In this document: piece after piece, positions 34,404 to 43,970 of the stretch | How the letters are laid out: every line of letters starts with the position of its first letter | Position numbering within the stretch: position 1 is the stretch's first letter | Assembly (NCBI RefSeq): GCF_014199525.1 | Contig: NZ_JACHNU010000001.1 | Location: 1,280,182-1,344,181 of the forward strand | DNA: 64,000 nt | Direction: 5' to 3' | Source: Conexibacter arvalis | GTDB taxonomy: Bacteria; Actinomycetota; Thermoleophilia; Solirubrobacterales; Solirubrobacteraceae | Translations under genes and position numbers: made by a program | Notes under the pieces: generated by a model | What the model saw: the letters and a program-made list of their open reading frames with translations, nothing else | The model's database searches: none | Told to the model about the DNA's origin: nothing

Positions 34404-35434
34404 GCGGCGCGCGCCCGCCGCTCGTCGCGGCGCTGCGGCGTCGCCTGCGGCCGGTGAAGCGCGCGCTCGTCGGGCCGGCCGGCCTGCTGCTCGGCCTGCT
34501 GCTGCGGGCGACGTCGCGCAAGCTCGGCGTCGCGCTCGTCTTCCATCGGGTCGGCGACCCGCCGGGCGATCCCGCCGTCGAGCTGGTGCCGGCGCAGGCG
34601 ACCGCGCTCGTGCGCGGCCAGCTGGCGCTGCTCGCCCGCCACTATCGCGTCGTGCCGGCGAGCGAGCTGCGCGCGGCCGCCGCGCGGCGCCGGCGCTTCG
34701 AGCGCTTCCCGGTCGCGCTGACCTTCGACGACGACTGGGCCGGCCACGCCGCCGTCGCGCTGCCGCTGCTGCGCGCGGCGGGCATGCGGGCGACCTTCTT
34801 CCTGTCGGGCGCGACGCTCGAGCGGCCGTTCGACTTCTGGTACGAGCGGCTGCAGCAGGCGGTCGACGCCGGCATCGCCGTCCCGCCGCACGTGCCGTCG
34901 ACCGCGCGCGAGCGGATCCACGCGCTGGCGGCGGAGGTCGAGCGGCTGCCGGCGGCCGAGCGCGACGCGCTCGTCGCCGCGATCGCCGAGCGGCTCGGGC
35001 CGCCGCCCGCGGAGGGGCTGCCGGCCGCGGCGGTCGCCGCGCTGGTCGCCGACGGGCACGAGATCGGCTTCCACACGCGCCGGCACGACACGCTGCCGTT
35101 CCTCGACGACGACGGTCTCGCCGCCGCGTTGCGCGACGGGCGGGAGGCGCTCGCCGCGGCCGTCGGCCGGCCTGTCGACACGATCGCGTACCCGTCGGGC
35201 AAGGCCGACGCCCGGGTCGTCGCGGCGGCCGCCGACGCCGGCTTCCGCGAGGCGTGGACGACGATGCCGACCGCCGTCGGGCCCGACAGCCCGCCGCTGT
35301 GGCTCGGCCGCGTCTATCCGCCGCAGGAGGAGCGCGGGCGGCTCGCGCTCGTGCTCGCGCGGGCGCTGCTCGACGCGCGAGGCGCCTCCGCGACGCCGCC
35401 CGCCCCGACCGCTCAGCTGACGACGGCGGCGTAG
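34400..35434 (+). CDS. polysaccharide deacetylase (NodB family)
   Basis: 344 residues from GTG 34400, overlapping the flippase stop as GTGA. NodB motifs: TFDDDWAGHA (catalytic and metal aspartates), the HTRRH metal-binding pair in EIGFHTRRHDTL, and AYPSGKAD in place of the usual RxPY-type motif. An N-terminal hydrophobic segment (GLLLGLLL) may anchor it. Predicted to remove N- or O-acetyl groups from the glycan. The C terminus overlaps the convergent glycosyltransferase gene by 22 bases. Confidence 0.85.
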   Translation: MSGARPPLVAALRRRLRPVKRALVGPAGLLLGLLLRATSRKLGVALVFHRVGDPPGDPAVELVPAQATALVRGQLALLARHYRVVPASELRAAAARRRRFERFPVALTFDDDWAGHAAVALPLLRAAGMRATFFLSGATLERPFDFWYERLQQAVDAGIAVPPHVPSTARERIHALAAEVERLPAAERDALVAAIAERLGPPPAEGLPAAAVAALVADGHEIGFHTRRHDTLPFLDDDGLAAALRDGREALAAAVGRPVDTIAYPSGKADARVVAAAADAGFREAWTTMPTAVGPDSPPLWLGRVYPPQEERGRLALVLARALLDARGASATPPAPTAQLTTAA

Positions 35435-36351
35435 TCGACGAGCCAGTCGGGCGCCGGCGGAGCGGCCGCGGCGGTCGGCTCGGCGGCCGGCGCGCGGCGG
35501 CCGGCGAGCAGCGCGAGGCCGTTGCGCAGCAGCGCCGGATCGAGGTAGCGCGCGCCGGCGTACAGCGAGGCCTGCGCGGCGGCGCGGCGCTCGCCGGCCT
35601 TCTCGAAGCGGTTGGCGACCCAGAAGCCGAACATGCGGTCGTCGAAGCGGCAGCCGGCCGCGTGCGCCAGCGCCCGGTTCTTGCGCCGCAGCAGCGCCCA
35701 CTCCTTGAAGATGCTCTCGCGATGGGTCAGCAGCATGCTGCCCGGGTGCTCGACGTAGGCGACCGCGACCCGCTCGACGACGACGGCGCGGCGACGAGCC
35801 GCGAGCCGCAGCCAGATGTCCCAGTCGACGAGCTGGTGGAACTGCTCGTCGAAGCCGCCGATCGCGAGGATCTCCTCGCGCCGGGCGAGGACGTTGGAGC
35901 AGCCGGCGGGAACGGCCTGGTAGGCGAACATCCGCGCGGCGATGTCGTCGGCGGAGGGGGTGGGGATCGCGGCGAACGGGCGCAGCTCGGGGTCGACGTG
36001 GACGGCCTCGGCATAGCACCAGCCCGCCTGCGCCGCGGTCGCCGCACGCAGCTGCTCGGCGAGCTTCCACGGCGCCCACAGGTCGTCGTCGTCGAGGAAC
36101 GCGACCCACTCGCCGGCGGCCTGCTCGACGCCGAGGTTGCGCGCGGCCGCCACGCCTCTGCGGCCGCCGCGGAGGTGGCGCACGGCCGGCCGCCCGGTCA
36201 GCCACTCCGGCGGCTCCTCGTCGCCGTCGTCGACGACGACGACCTCCAGCTCGACGTCGCGCTGCGCGAGCGCTCCCTCGAGCGTCCGGCGCACGAGCGG
36301 CCAGCGGCCGATCGTCGGCATCACGACTGTCACGGCGGGGGAGGTGTTCAC
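35413..36351 (-). CDS. glycosyltransferase family 2
   Basis: 312 residues from GTG 36351, with GGAG about ten bases upstream. GT-A motifs: VTVVMPTIGRWPLVRRTLEGAL, VVVDDGDEEP, the metal-binding AFLDDDDLWAPW, and WDIWLRLAARR near residue 175. No membrane span. Transfers a sugar from a nucleotide donor in the cytoplasm; acceptor unknown. Confidence 0.85.
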   Translation of the reverse strand: MNTSPAVTVVMPTIGRWPLVRRTLEGALAQRDVELEVVVVDDGDEEPPEWLTGRPAVRHLRGGRRGVAAARNLGVEQAAGEWVAFLDDDDLWAPWKLAEQLRAATAAQAGWCYAEAVHVDPELRPFAAIPTPSADDIAARMFAYQAVPAGCSNVLARREEILAIGGFDEQFHQLVDWDIWLRLAARRRAVVVERVAVAYVEHPGSMLLTHRESIFKEWALLRRKNRALAHAAGCRFDDRMFGFWVANRFEKAGERRAAAQASLYAGARYLDPALLRNGLALLAGRRAPAAEPTAAAAPPAPDWLVDYAAVVS

Positions 36352-36414
36352 CTTGCGCAGGCTCCGGGGTGGGTTGCGACTGCCGCCGATGGGCCTTTCG
36401 GCTGCTTTCCCGAC

Positions 36415-36420
36415 TAGACT
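36415..36420 (+). promoter_or_regulatory. -10 box (TAGACT), leaderless type
   Basis: TAGACT ends 7 bases before the GTG at 36428. Confidence 0.5.
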
Positions 36421-36427
36421 ACGGGAC

Positions 36428-37219
36428 GTGTCGCAAAGACGCTCCTCTTCGCAGGCCGCCGACGCGCTCCCGGAGGCCTCCCGCGGACCCGTGCGCGCCC
36501 TCGTCGGCGGCGCCGGTCCGCTCGCCGCCCCGCTCGGCTCGGTGCGCAGACGGCTGCGGCCGCTGCGGCTGCGCCGTCGCATGCTGCTCGGCGCCGCGCA
36601 GCGCCATCCGGTCAGCCGGACGTGGGGCTTCGAGCGCGGGACGCCGATCGACCGCGTGCTGATCGAGCGCTTCCTCGCCGAGCACGCCGCCGACGTGCGC
36701 GGCACGGTGCTGGAGATCGGCGATCCCGACTACACGCGCAGATACGGCGGCGAGCGCGTCACCCGCAGCGAGGTCCTGCATGCGGTCGAGGGCAACCCGC
36801 TGGCGACGTTCGTCGGCGACCTCGAGCAGGGCACGAACGTGCCGAGATCGCACTACGACTGCATCATCCTGACCGAGACGCTGCCGACGATGTTCGACCT
36901 GCACGCGGCCGTCCGCAACGTCCACGACGCGCTCGCGCCGGGCGGCGTCGTGCTCGCGACGATGGGCGGGCTGTGCCCCGTCGACCGCGAGGGGCGCGAC
37001 TCGTGGGGCGACTACTGGCGCTTCACCGACAGAGCCGCCGCGCGCCTGTTCGCGACCGTCTTCGACCCGGCCGACGTCGAGGTGCGCGCCTACGGCAACG
37101 TGCTGCTGGCGAGCGCCTTCCTCTACGGCCTCGCCGCCGAGGACATGACGCCGGCGGACTTCGCCGCCGACGACGAGGACTTCCAGATCACCGTCGCGGT
37201 CCGCGCGCGCAAGCGCTGA
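36428..37219 (+). CDS. SAM-dependent methyltransferase
   Basis: 263 residues from GTG 36428. Class I fold: GTVLEIGDPDYTRRYGG takes the place of the SAM motif, then CIILTETLPTMFD and a post-motif LAPGGVVLATMGG. The GWGDYWRFT-like segment (SWGDYWRFTDRAA) is common in methyltransferases of polysaccharide loci. A basic N-terminal 60 residues precedes the domain. Probably methylates a sugar in the glycan or its precursor. The epimerase gene follows after 45 bases. Confidence 0.8.
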   Translation: MSQRRSSSQAADALPEASRGPVRALVGGAGPLAAPLGSVRRRLRPLRLRRRMLLGAAQRHPVSRTWGFERGTPIDRVLIERFLAEHAADVRGTVLEIGDPDYTRRYGGERVTRSEVLHAVEGNPLATFVGDLEQGTNVPRSHYDCIILTETLPTMFDLHAAVRNVHDALAPGGVVLATMGGLCPVDREGRDSWGDYWRFTDRAAARLFATVFDPADVEVRAYGNVLLASAFLYGLAAEDMTPADFAADDEDFQITVAVRARKR

Positions 37220-37264
37220 GGCGTCCGCGCGGCCGACGCCCACCAACGAGAAGGAGCGCTGACG

Positions 37265-38239
37265 TTGCCCACGACCCTGGTCACCGGCGGAGCCGGCTAC
37301 ATCGGCTGCTGCCTCGTCGAGCAGCTGCTCGCCACGGGACGCGGCGTGCGCGTCCTCGACATCCTGCTGCACGGGCAGGAGGACCTCGCCCGGGGGCTGG
37401 AGGAGCAGGGCGCCGAGGTGATCCGCGGCGACGTCCGCGACGCCTCCGTGCGCGCACGCGCGCTCGACGGCGTCGACGAGGTCGTCCACCTCGCGGCGAT
37501 CGTCGGCGATCCGGCCTGCGCGCGCGACCCGGAGGGCTCGCAGGCGCTCAACGTCGACGCCGCGCTGGCGCTCGCGCGCGAGGCCCGCGACGGCGGCGTG
37601 CGCCGGTTCGTGTTCGCGTCGACCTGCTCCAACTACGGGCGCATGGCCGATCCGACCGTCCCGATCACCGAGGAGGGCGAGCTCGCGCCGGTCTCGCTCT
37701 ACGCGACCCAGAAGGTCGAGGTCGAGAGAGCGCTGCTCGGCGGCGTCGTCGAGGGCCTGCCGGCGACCTGCCTGCGCTTCGCGACCGTCTACGGCGTCGC
37801 GCCGCGGATGCGCTTCGACCTGACCGTCAACGAGTTCACGCGCGATCTCTGGGCCGACCGCGAGCTGGAGGTCTTCGGCGAGCAGTTCTGGCGCCCGTAC
37901 GTCCACACGCGCGACGCGGCGCGGGCGATCCGCACCGTGCTCGACGCTCCCGACGCCGACGTCGTCGGCGAGGTCTACAACGTCGGCCGCTCGGGCGAGA
38001 ACTACCGCAAGCTCGACCTCGTCGAGGCGATCCAGGCGCAGACGAGCAGGGGCAAGGTCACCTACGTGCGCCGCGACGAGGACCCGCGCGACTACAAGGT
38101 CTCGTTCGACAAGGTCCGCGCCCGGCTCGGCTTCGAGACCGAGTCGACCGTCCCGGAAGGGATCGGGGAGCTGCTGGAGGCGCTCGACGCCGGCGCCTAC
38201 CCCGACCCGTGGGACGGCCGCTACCGCAACATCCCCTAG
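37265..38239 (+). CDS. NAD-dependent epimerase/dehydratase
   Basis: 324 residues. TTG start eight bases after GAGAAGGAG. Extended SDR: NAD motif TGGAGYIG at residues 7-14, VVHLAAIVGDP, and active-site tyrosine/lysine in SLYATQK. The WRPYVHTRDAARA segment is typical of nucleotide-sugar epimerases that act near methyltransferases in surface glycan loci. Substrate unknown. A strong terminator follows, isolating the next, riboswitch-controlled gene. Confidence 0.88.
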   Translation: MPTTLVTGGAGYIGCCLVEQLLATGRGVRVLDILLHGQEDLARGLEEQGAEVIRGDVRDASVRARALDGVDEVVHLAAIVGDPACARDPEGSQALNVDAALALAREARDGGVRRFVFASTCSNYGRMADPTVPITEEGELAPVSLYATQKVEVERALLGGVVEGLPATCLRFATVYGVAPRMRFDLTVNEFTRDLWADRELEVFGEQFWRPYVHTRDAARAIRTVLDAPDADVVGEVYNVGRSGENYRKLDLVEAIQAQTSRGKVTYVRRDEDPRDYKVSFDKVRARLGFETESTVPEGIGELLEALDAGAYPDPWDGRYRNIP

Positions 38240-38246
38240 CGCGCGC

Positions 38247-38278
38247 GACGCCGGCCCGGCGCTGAACGGGCCGGCGTT
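38247..38278 (+). terminator. hairpin terminator after the epimerase gene
   Basis: Eleven-base perfect arms (38248-38258 and 38267-38277) extended by a G-T pair, eight-base loop. Confidence 0.65.
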
Positions 38279-38365
38279 CGACCATCTGTCCAAGCCGCCG
38301 CAAGCACGCTTGCGCCGCGGCTCTCCGCACCCGAAGCAGGGTATGGAACGAAGGGGCGCATCGGC

Positions 38366-38459
38366 GCCTGACAGCGACAACGGCAAACCCGTCGTGAGGC
38401 GGGGACGCAAAGCCACGGGACCTCCCCCGAGAGGTCAGCCGGGTTACCGAAAGGCAGGC
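38366..38459 (+). promoter_or_regulatory. cyclic-di-GMP-I (GEMM) riboswitch
   Basis: The conserved core is present: GGCAAACC near 38382, a first hairpin closed by a GUGA tetraloop (about 38387-38402), GGGGACGCAAAGCC at 38401-38414, a second hairpin GACCTC/GAGGTC (38419-38424 with 38431-38436), then AGCCGGGTTACCG to 38449. An outer P1-like pairing GCCTG (38366-38370) with CAGGC (38455-38459) covers the only ribosome-site-like bases (GGCAGG) six bases before the ATG at 38465. Ligand binding could therefore control translation of the secreted hydrolase directly. GNRA loop plus receptor is the known architecture of this class. Confidence 0.88.
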
Positions 38460-38464
38460 TCTCG

Positions 38465-40294
38465 ATGCGCAAAGCGCTCATCTGCGCGATCTTCCTCGCC
38501 GTGACGTGCGGCATCTCGGCGCAGGCCTCGGCGGCGGAGTCGGTCGCGGGCCATCTGCGGCTCGCGCTCGAGACGCCGCCGCCGTTCAAGAACGTGCAGC
38601 AGTCGGCTCAGCGCCAGTCGACGATCGTGATGCAGGCGTGGGAGATCGACCGGGCGCGCTCGCTCAAGGCGGCCAACCCGAACATCCGGGTGCTCGCGTA
38701 CCAGAACCTGACGGCGATGATCAGAGGGACGTCGACGAGCGGCATCCGCTCGACCGGCGTCGGCTACGAGGAGGCCGACAGCGCGCATCCCGACTGGTTC
38801 CTGCTCAACACCTCCGGGCAGCGCCTCACGCACGCCTCGTGGAACTACCTGTACATGGCCGATCCGGCCAACGCCGGCTACCAGCAGCGCTGGATCGAGA
38901 ACGTCCAGAAGACGCTCGCGAAGGGCCCGTGGGACGGCGTCATGCTCGACGACACCAACCTGACCGCGAAGTACCACACGGACGCCTCGAAGATCGCGCG
39001 CTACCCGACCGACCGCGCCTACCAGCAGGCGGTCCGCTCGATGCTCGAGTACGTCTACCCCCGCCTGAAGGCGAGCGGGAAGCTCGTCTACGCGAACATC
39101 GGCGCATGGGTCGAGTACCCCGCGGTCGCCGAGCAGTGGCTGCAGTACCTCGACGGCGGGCTGGAGGAGATGTTCCTCAAGTGGTCGACGACGAAGGGCG
39201 AGGGCTACCGCGACGCTGGCCAGTGGAGAGTGCAGCTCGACCAGATCGCCACCGCGCAGCGGCTCGGCAAGCGGTTCCTCGCCGTCACCCAGGCGTCCGC
39301 ATCCGACGCGCAGGCGATCCGCTACGGCTGGGCCTCGACGCTGCTGGTCGGCGAGGGCCGCGTCGACTACTTCGCCGCCGAGAACTATCGCGACGACACC
39401 TGGCATGCCGACTTCGACGTCGACCTGGGCGCCGCGACCGGCGCGGCCCGCTCGGTCTCCGGCGGGGCGTGGACGCGCAGCTTCCAGCGCGGTCTCGTCG
39501 TCGTCAACCCGTCGACCAGCACCGTGCGCGTCTCCTTCGGCGGGGCGTACAGCGGCTCCGGCCTGCAGGGCGCGACCGCGGCCTCCGTCGCGCCGAAGAG
39601 TGCGCTGATCCTGACCCGCGACGCCGCGCCCGAGCCGGAGCCCAGACCGGAGCCCGAGCCGACGCCGGAGCCGAACCCGACGCCGGAGCCGACGCCCGAG
39701 CCGGAGCCGACGCCGACGCCGAACCCGACGCCCGAGCCGACGCCGAACCCGACGCCGACGCCCGAGCCGGAGCCGACGCCCGAGCCGAACCCGACGCCGA
39801 CGCCCGAGCCGACCCCGACGCCGACGCCCGAGCCGAACCCGACGCCGACGCCCGAGCCGAACCCCACCCCGACGCCGACGCCGGAGCCTACGCCGGAACC
39901 CACGCCGCAGCCCAACCCGACGCCGAAGCCGAAGCCGAGCGGGAGACAGCAGAGAAGAGCGTCGAAGCAGCCGAGCCGCACCGCCAAGCAGCAGCGCGGC
40001 AACGCGAAGAAGGCGCGCTCCGCCGCCACCCGCCGCGTGCGCGTCACGCGCAGCGCGCGGGTCGTCGTGCGCACGGCGAACGTCGCACAGTGCACGGCCA
40101 CCCCGCGCCTCGGCGTCACCGACGGGCGGCGCGTGCTCGCCAAGCGCACGCTGCGCAAGCGCGGCTCCTGGGTCCAGACGCAGGTGCGGCTCGGTCGCGG
40201 CGCCTACGAGCTGAACGTCTCCGCGCCGGGCGGCTCGGCCCGCTGCGCGAAGGCGCTGCGCGCGTCGATCGCGGTCGACGTCCGCGGCAGCTGA
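38465..40294 (+). CDS. secreted putative glycoside hydrolase (GHL15-like) with Pro-Glu-Thr linker
   Basis: 609 residues. Signal peptide (cleavage near ASAAES). A TIM-barrel-like domain (about 25-380) with [25 protein letters not shown] and [10 protein letters not shown] resembles the hypothetical glycosyl hydrolase family 15 (PF14885); the paired aspartates in MLDDTN are candidate catalytic residues. A low-complexity PxPTPEPNP linker follows (about 389-490), then a basic segment and a small C-terminal domain with two cysteines, perhaps for wall or glycan attachment. Its control by a c-di-GMP riboswitch inside a glycan locus suggests extracellular trimming or release of the polymer. Confidence 0.8.
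   Translation: MRKALICAIFLAVTCGISAQASAAESVAGHLRLALETPPPFKNVQQSAQRQSTIVMQAWEIDRARSLKAANPNIRVLAYQNLTAMIRGTSTSGIRSTGVGYEEADSAHPDWFLLNTSGQRLTHASWNYLYMADPANAGYQQRWIENVQKTLAKGPWDGVMLDDTNLTAKYHTDASKIARYPTDRAYQQAVRSMLEYVYPRLKASGKLVYANIGAWVEYPAVAEQWLQYLDGGLEEMFLKWSTTKGEGYRDAGQWRVQLDQIATAQRLGKRFLAVTQASASDAQAIRYGWASTLLVGEGRVDYFAAENYRDDTWHADFDVDLGAATGAARSVSGGAWTRSFQRGLVVVNPSTSTVRVSFGGAYSGSGLQGATAASVAPKSALILTRDAAPEPEPRPEPEPTPEPNPTPEPTPEPEPTPTPNPTPEPTPNPTPTPEPEPTPEPNPTPTPEPTPTPTPEPNPTPTPEPNPTPTPTPEPTPEPTPQPNPTPKPKPSGRQQRRASKQPSRTAKQQRGNAKKARSAATRRVRVTRSARVVVRTANVAQCTATPRLGVTDGRRVLAKRTLRKRGSWVQTQVRLGRGAYELNVSAPGGSARCAKALRASIAVDVRGS
39629..39940 (+). repeat. short-unit repeat encoding a Pro/Glu/Thr/Asn linker
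   Basis: About 100 codons built from permutations of CCG-ACG-CCG-GAG and CCG-AAC. The protein repeat is a rigid spacer typical of wall-spanning or surface enzymes. Such tracts are prone to length change. Confidence 0.85.
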
Positions 40295-40314
40295 CGCGCC
40301 CCTCCGCGAACCGA

Positions 40315-40351
40315 GATCGCCCGACCGCGCCCGTGGCGCGGTCCGGCGATC
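40315..40351. terminator. strong bidirectional hairpin between convergent genes
   Basis: Seventeen-base arms (40315-40331 and 40335-40351) with one mismatch and a three-base loop, lying in the 97-base gap between the hydrolase gene and the convergent glycosyltransferase operon. Confidence 0.65.
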
Positions 40352-40391
40352 GGCGCGCGGCGGGTCGCCTGACGGCGCGCCCGGCGCGCGA

Positions 40392-41486
40392 TCAGGCGGT
40401 CAGCGCGCGGTAGCGCTCCTCGTAGGCGGAGACCATTCCGTCGAGCGAGAACTCCCGCGCGATCAGCGCGACGCCCTCACGGCCCATCGCCGCGCGTTCG
40501 TCCGGCGCCGCGAGCAGCTCGCCGACCCGCTCGCCGAGCGCCCGCCCGTCGTCGAGCGCGACGATCGCGCCGGCGCCGCCGGCGAGCAGCTCGCGCATCC
40601 CCTGGACGTCGGTCGAGACGACCGGGGTCCCGGCGGCGAGCGACTCCAGCGCGGCGATCGACAGCCCCTCCCACTCGGAGGAGAAGACGACGAGGTCGGC
40701 GCGCGCGATCAGGTCGCGCGCGTCGTCGCGGGCGCCGAGCATCAGCACCCGCCCGGTCAGCCCGTCGGCCTTCACCTGCCGCTCGAGCCGCTCGCGCAGC
40801 GGGCCGTCGCCGACGACGAGGAAGCGCGTCGACGGCTCGCGCTGCAAGACCAACCTCGCCGCGGCGAGGAAGCGTCCGTGGGCCTTCTGCGGGACGAGCC
40901 GGCCGACGATCGCGACGACCGGCGCCTCCGCGGGCAGGCCCAGCTCCTCGTCGAGCGCCGCGCGGCGCGCCGCCGTCAGCGGCGGGACGACGTCGACGGC
41001 GTTGCGGATCACGCTCGTGCGCTCCGCCGCCAGCCCGGCGGCGGTGATCTGGTCCCGCAGGTCGGAGGAGACGCAGGCGACGTGCCGCGGCAGGCGCAGC
41101 AGCCGCGCGGCGGTGCGGTACTCGTCGGGAAGGACGCCGTGGAAGGTCGCGAGCACCGGCGGCGGCGCGTCAGGCCGCGCGAGCCGGGCGGCGATCGCGG
41201 CGGCCGCGCCCGACTTGACGTTCTGGGCGTGGACGACGTCGGGCGCCAGCCGGCGAATCGCGCGCGCCAGCTCCCAGGTCGCCTGGGCGGCGCCGCGCGG
41301 TCCGCGGCCTTCGTCGGTCAGCGGCAGGCGCAGGTGCGGGACGGCGGCGATCTCGGCGTCGCGCATCCCCGGCGGCGCGATCAGCGCGACCTCGTGGCCG
41401 CGCGCGGCCAGCTCGGCCACCAGCAGCGCGACGACGCGCTCGGCGCCGCCGACGCCCATCGCGGGGCTCGTCAGCACGATCCTCAT
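40392..41486 (-). CDS. glycosyltransferase family 4
   Basis: 364 residues. GT-B fold: N-terminal GVGGAERVVALLVAEL glycine-rich donor loop, VVHAQNVKSG, then the C-terminal domain with VVAIVGRLVPQKAH and the EX7E-type segment SSEWEGLSIAALESLAAGTPVV. Predicted retaining glycosyltransferase acting at the inner membrane face. Its start overlaps the stop of the preceding glycosyltransferase (ATGA); last gene of a five-gene minus-strand run (46467 to 40392). Confidence 0.9.
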   Translation of the reverse strand: MRIVLTSPAMGVGGAERVVALLVAELAARGHEVALIAPPGMRDAEIAAVPHLRLPLTDEGRGPRGAAQATWELARAIRRLAPDVVHAQNVKSGAAAAIAARLARPDAPPPVLATFHGVLPDEYRTAARLLRLPRHVACVSSDLRDQITAAGLAAERTSVIRNAVDVVPPLTAARRAALDEELGLPAEAPVVAIVGRLVPQKAHGRFLAAARLVLQREPSTRFLVVGDGPLRERLERQVKADGLTGRVLMLGARDDARDLIARADLVVFSSEWEGLSIAALESLAAGTPVVSTDVQGMRELLAGGAGAIVALDDGRALGERVGELLAAPDERAAMGREGVALIAREFSLDGMVSAYEERYRALTA

Positions 41487-42577
41487 CGCGACGCCTCCCC
41501 GCGCAGCAGCCGCTCGTAAAGCGCGCCGATCGCCTCCGCGTTGCGCTCGGCGGTGTAGCGCTCCTCGACCCGTCTGCGCGCCGCCGCGACGCGCGCCGCC
41601 GTCCCGGCCTGGTCTCCGACGGCCTGCTCGATCGCCGCCGCCAGCGCGGCCGGGTCGCCGGACGGGACCATCCGCGCCGTCGTCTCGTCGACGATCTCGG
41701 GGACGCCGTCGACCGCGGTGGCGACGACCGGAACGCCGTCGGCCATCGCCTCCAGCAGCGCCATCGGCGCGTTCTCCCAGTACGACGAGAGGACGTAGAC
41801 GCGCAGGCGGGCGCGCGCCTGCGGCCCCGGCACGAAGCCGGGCCACTCGATCCGCTCGGCGATCCCCAGCTCGGCGGCGAGCGCCCGCAGCCGCTCGGCG
41901 TCGGAGCCGACGCCGAAGGAGGCGAAGCGCCATTCGGGGCGCTCCGGCGCAAGCCGCGCGACGGCGCGCAGGAAGACGTCGATCCCCTTGAACTGCTCGA
42001 GCACCGAGAAGGTGCCGATCAGCTCGCCGTCGTGCTCGCGCGGCGACGGCAGCTCGATGCCGTTGGGGATCACGTGCAGCAGCCGGCGCGGGTAGCCGAG
42101 CCGCGCGACGAGGTCGTCGGCGACCGCCCGGGAGGGGACGACGATCGCGTCGGCGCGCCGGCAGAGCCCGCCGTCGAGGCCGCGGTAGAGCAGCGTCGCC
42201 TTCCAGCCCGGCCGCTCCGGGCCGACCGGCGGGGGATGGTAGGGCTCGGGAATGCCGTGGGCGGTGTAGACGCGCAGCCCGCGCCGACGCGGTCGCGGGC
42301 CGATCCGCGTCCACAGCCCGGCGCGGCGGTCGTGGGCGTGGATCACGTCGGCGCCGCGCGCCAGCCGCCAGACGCGCGCGGCGCCGGCGACGTCGCCCTG
42401 GTGGCGCAGCGGCACGACCGCGGCCCGCACGCCGTCGACGGCGAACCGCTCGGCGAGCTGCACGTTCGCGCAGGTGACGAGCACCGACGCGCCCTGGCGC
42501 GCCAGCCCGCGCGCCAGCAGCAGCGCCTGCTCGATCGGGCCGCCGCGCTCGATCGTGGTGACGAGGACGACTCTCAT
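41483..42577 (-). CDS. glycosyltransferase family 4
   Basis: 364 residues. Donor-site loop GGPIEQALLLARGL near the N terminus, HAHDRRAGLWTRI, YTAHGIPEP, and the C-terminal SSYWENAPMALLEAMADG with VVATAVDGVPEIV. Overlaps its neighbours by ATGA on both sides, so it is translationally coupled to the ligase upstream and the second GT4 downstream. Sugar specificity unknown. Confidence 0.9.
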   Translation of the reverse strand: MRVVLVTTIERGGPIEQALLLARGLARQGASVLVTCANVQLAERFAVDGVRAAVVPLRHQGDVAGAARVWRLARGADVIHAHDRRAGLWTRIGPRPRRRGLRVYTAHGIPEPYHPPPVGPERPGWKATLLYRGLDGGLCRRADAIVVPSRAVADDLVARLGYPRRLLHVIPNGIELPSPREHDGELIGTFSVLEQFKGIDVFLRAVARLAPERPEWRFASFGVGSDAERLRALAAELGIAERIEWPGFVPGPQARARLRVYVLSSYWENAPMALLEAMADGVPVVATAVDGVPEIVDETTARMVPSGDPAALAAAIEQAVGDQAGTAARVAAARRRVEERYTAERNAEAIGALYERLLRGEASR

Positions 42578-43968
42578 GCCGCAGGTGCCGAGATCGACGG
42601 GAAGGCGCGCCCGAATCCGCGCCGCGGACGGCGCGCGGCGACGGCCGGCTCGAAGGCGGCCGCGGGACGGGCGAGCACGACGGCGAGCGCGCCGAACAGC
42701 CAGAACGGCGCCGACAGCTGCACGCTGATGAAGGTCGCGGCGACGACGGCGAACAGGAGCGCGGCCTGCAGCGCCGTCGCGAGCCGCCGTTCGTCGGCGT
42801 CTCCGTCGGCTGCGGCCCGGTTCTGGACCCGCCGCAGCAGGCCCCAGGCGCCCGCCAGGAACGCGATCAGCAGCCCCAGCGCCGGAACGCCGCCCTCCGA
42901 CAGCGTCTCCAGGTAGCTGTTGTGCGTGACCGGATGCGCGAGCGCGATCGGGTTGTTGCGCAGCAGCGGCAGCGCTTCGACCGGATAGCGGCCGGGCCCC
43001 ACGCCGACGATCGGCCGCTCCGCGGTCAGCAGGAGCGCCGTCTCCCACAGCGACGTCCGCGACGAGGTGTTCGCGGCGGCGATGTGGCGCTTCTGGCCGA
43101 AGGCGACGTCGAACAGCGGCCGCCAGACGGTGAGGGCGAGCGCGAGCACGGTCAGACCGGCCGCGAGCGCGGCGCCGAGTACCCACAGCGGCACGCGGCG
43201 CGTGCAGACGCCCCACAGCGCGACGACGCCGACGCCGACGAGCGCGCCGCGCGAGAAGGTCGCCAGCATCGCGGCGGCGATCACGACGAAGGCGGCGATC
43301 CAGAGGGGGCGGCGCAGCCGGTCCCTGCCGATCAGGTACGCCGCGAGCGGCAGCGTCGAGCCGAGCAGGAAGGCGAAGTCGTTGGGGTCCTCGACCGGGC
43401 CCGCGACGCGGTAGTCGGTGCGCGTGACGAGGAACAGCCACAGCGCGTACAGCGCGGCGAGCGCGACCGACGCCGTGAACCAGCGCAGCACCCGGCGCAG
43501 CGCCTCACGGTCGTCGACGAGCTGGACGAGCAGGAAGAAGAAGACGAAGAAGAGCGCGTAGCGCAGCGACCCGGCGATCGACTCGGCCGGGTTGGGCGCG
43601 ACGACGAGCGACAGACCGACCCACAGCCCGAGCAGCGTCACGATCAGCAGCAGCGGCTCCATCCGGATGACGGTGCCGCGGTTGCCGATCAGCCGCAGGA
43701 CGTACGCGAGCACGAGCACCGCGCCGAGCGCCTTCGTGATCGACAGCGTCTCGCTCGGGAAGCCGAGCATGTTCTCCCACGGCAGCGCCGCGACCATCAC
43801 CAGCAGCACGAGGTCGGCGCGGGTCACGACGACGACGAAGCCGACGACCATCAGCAGTCCGAGCGCGGCCGCCAGCGGCGCGAACGCCGCGGCCGCCGCC
43901 AGCAGCGCGCCGATCGCCACCGCGGCGACGGCTGCTCCGCGATCGCGCTGCAGCGTGCCGAGGCGCAT
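42574..43968 (-). CDS. O-antigen ligase / polymerase-like membrane protein
   Basis: 464 residues with about 11 membrane spans. The Wzy_C (PF04932) region contains LATFSRGALVGVGVVAL and, after a long periplasmic loop, the THNSYLETLSEGGVPAL motif with the key histidine. This protein class polymerises or ligates exported glycan units. It lies between the kinase-like gene (2 bases upstream) and two GT4 genes, in one operon. A second protein of this type is at 62127. Confidence 0.88.
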   Translation of the reverse strand: MRLGTLQRDRGAAVAAVAIGALLAAAAAFAPLAAALGLLMVVGFVVVVTRADLVLLVMVAALPWENMLGFPSETLSITKALGAVLVLAYVLRLIGNRGTVIRMEPLLLIVTLLGLWVGLSLVVAPNPAESIAGSLRYALFFVFFFLLVQLVDDREALRRVLRWFTASVALAALYALWLFLVTRTDYRVAGPVEDPNDFAFLLGSTLPLAAYLIGRDRLRRPLWIAAFVVIAAAMLATFSRGALVGVGVVALWGVCTRRVPLWVLGAALAAGLTVLALALTVWRPLFDVAFGQKRHIAAANTSSRTSLWETALLLTAERPIVGVGPGRYPVEALPLLRNNPIALAHPVTHNSYLETLSEGGVPALGLLIAFLAGAWGLLRRVQNRAAADGDADERRLATALQAALLFAVVAATFISVQLSAPFWLFGALAVVLARPAAAFEPAVAARRPRRGFGRAFPSISAPAA

Positions 43969-43970
43969 GC

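Noticed and set aside
39629-39940. Repeat tract as CRISPR or transposon-related sequence
   Set aside because: The units are short, without spacers, and in frame within a secreted enzyme; it encodes a Pro/Glu/Thr linker.
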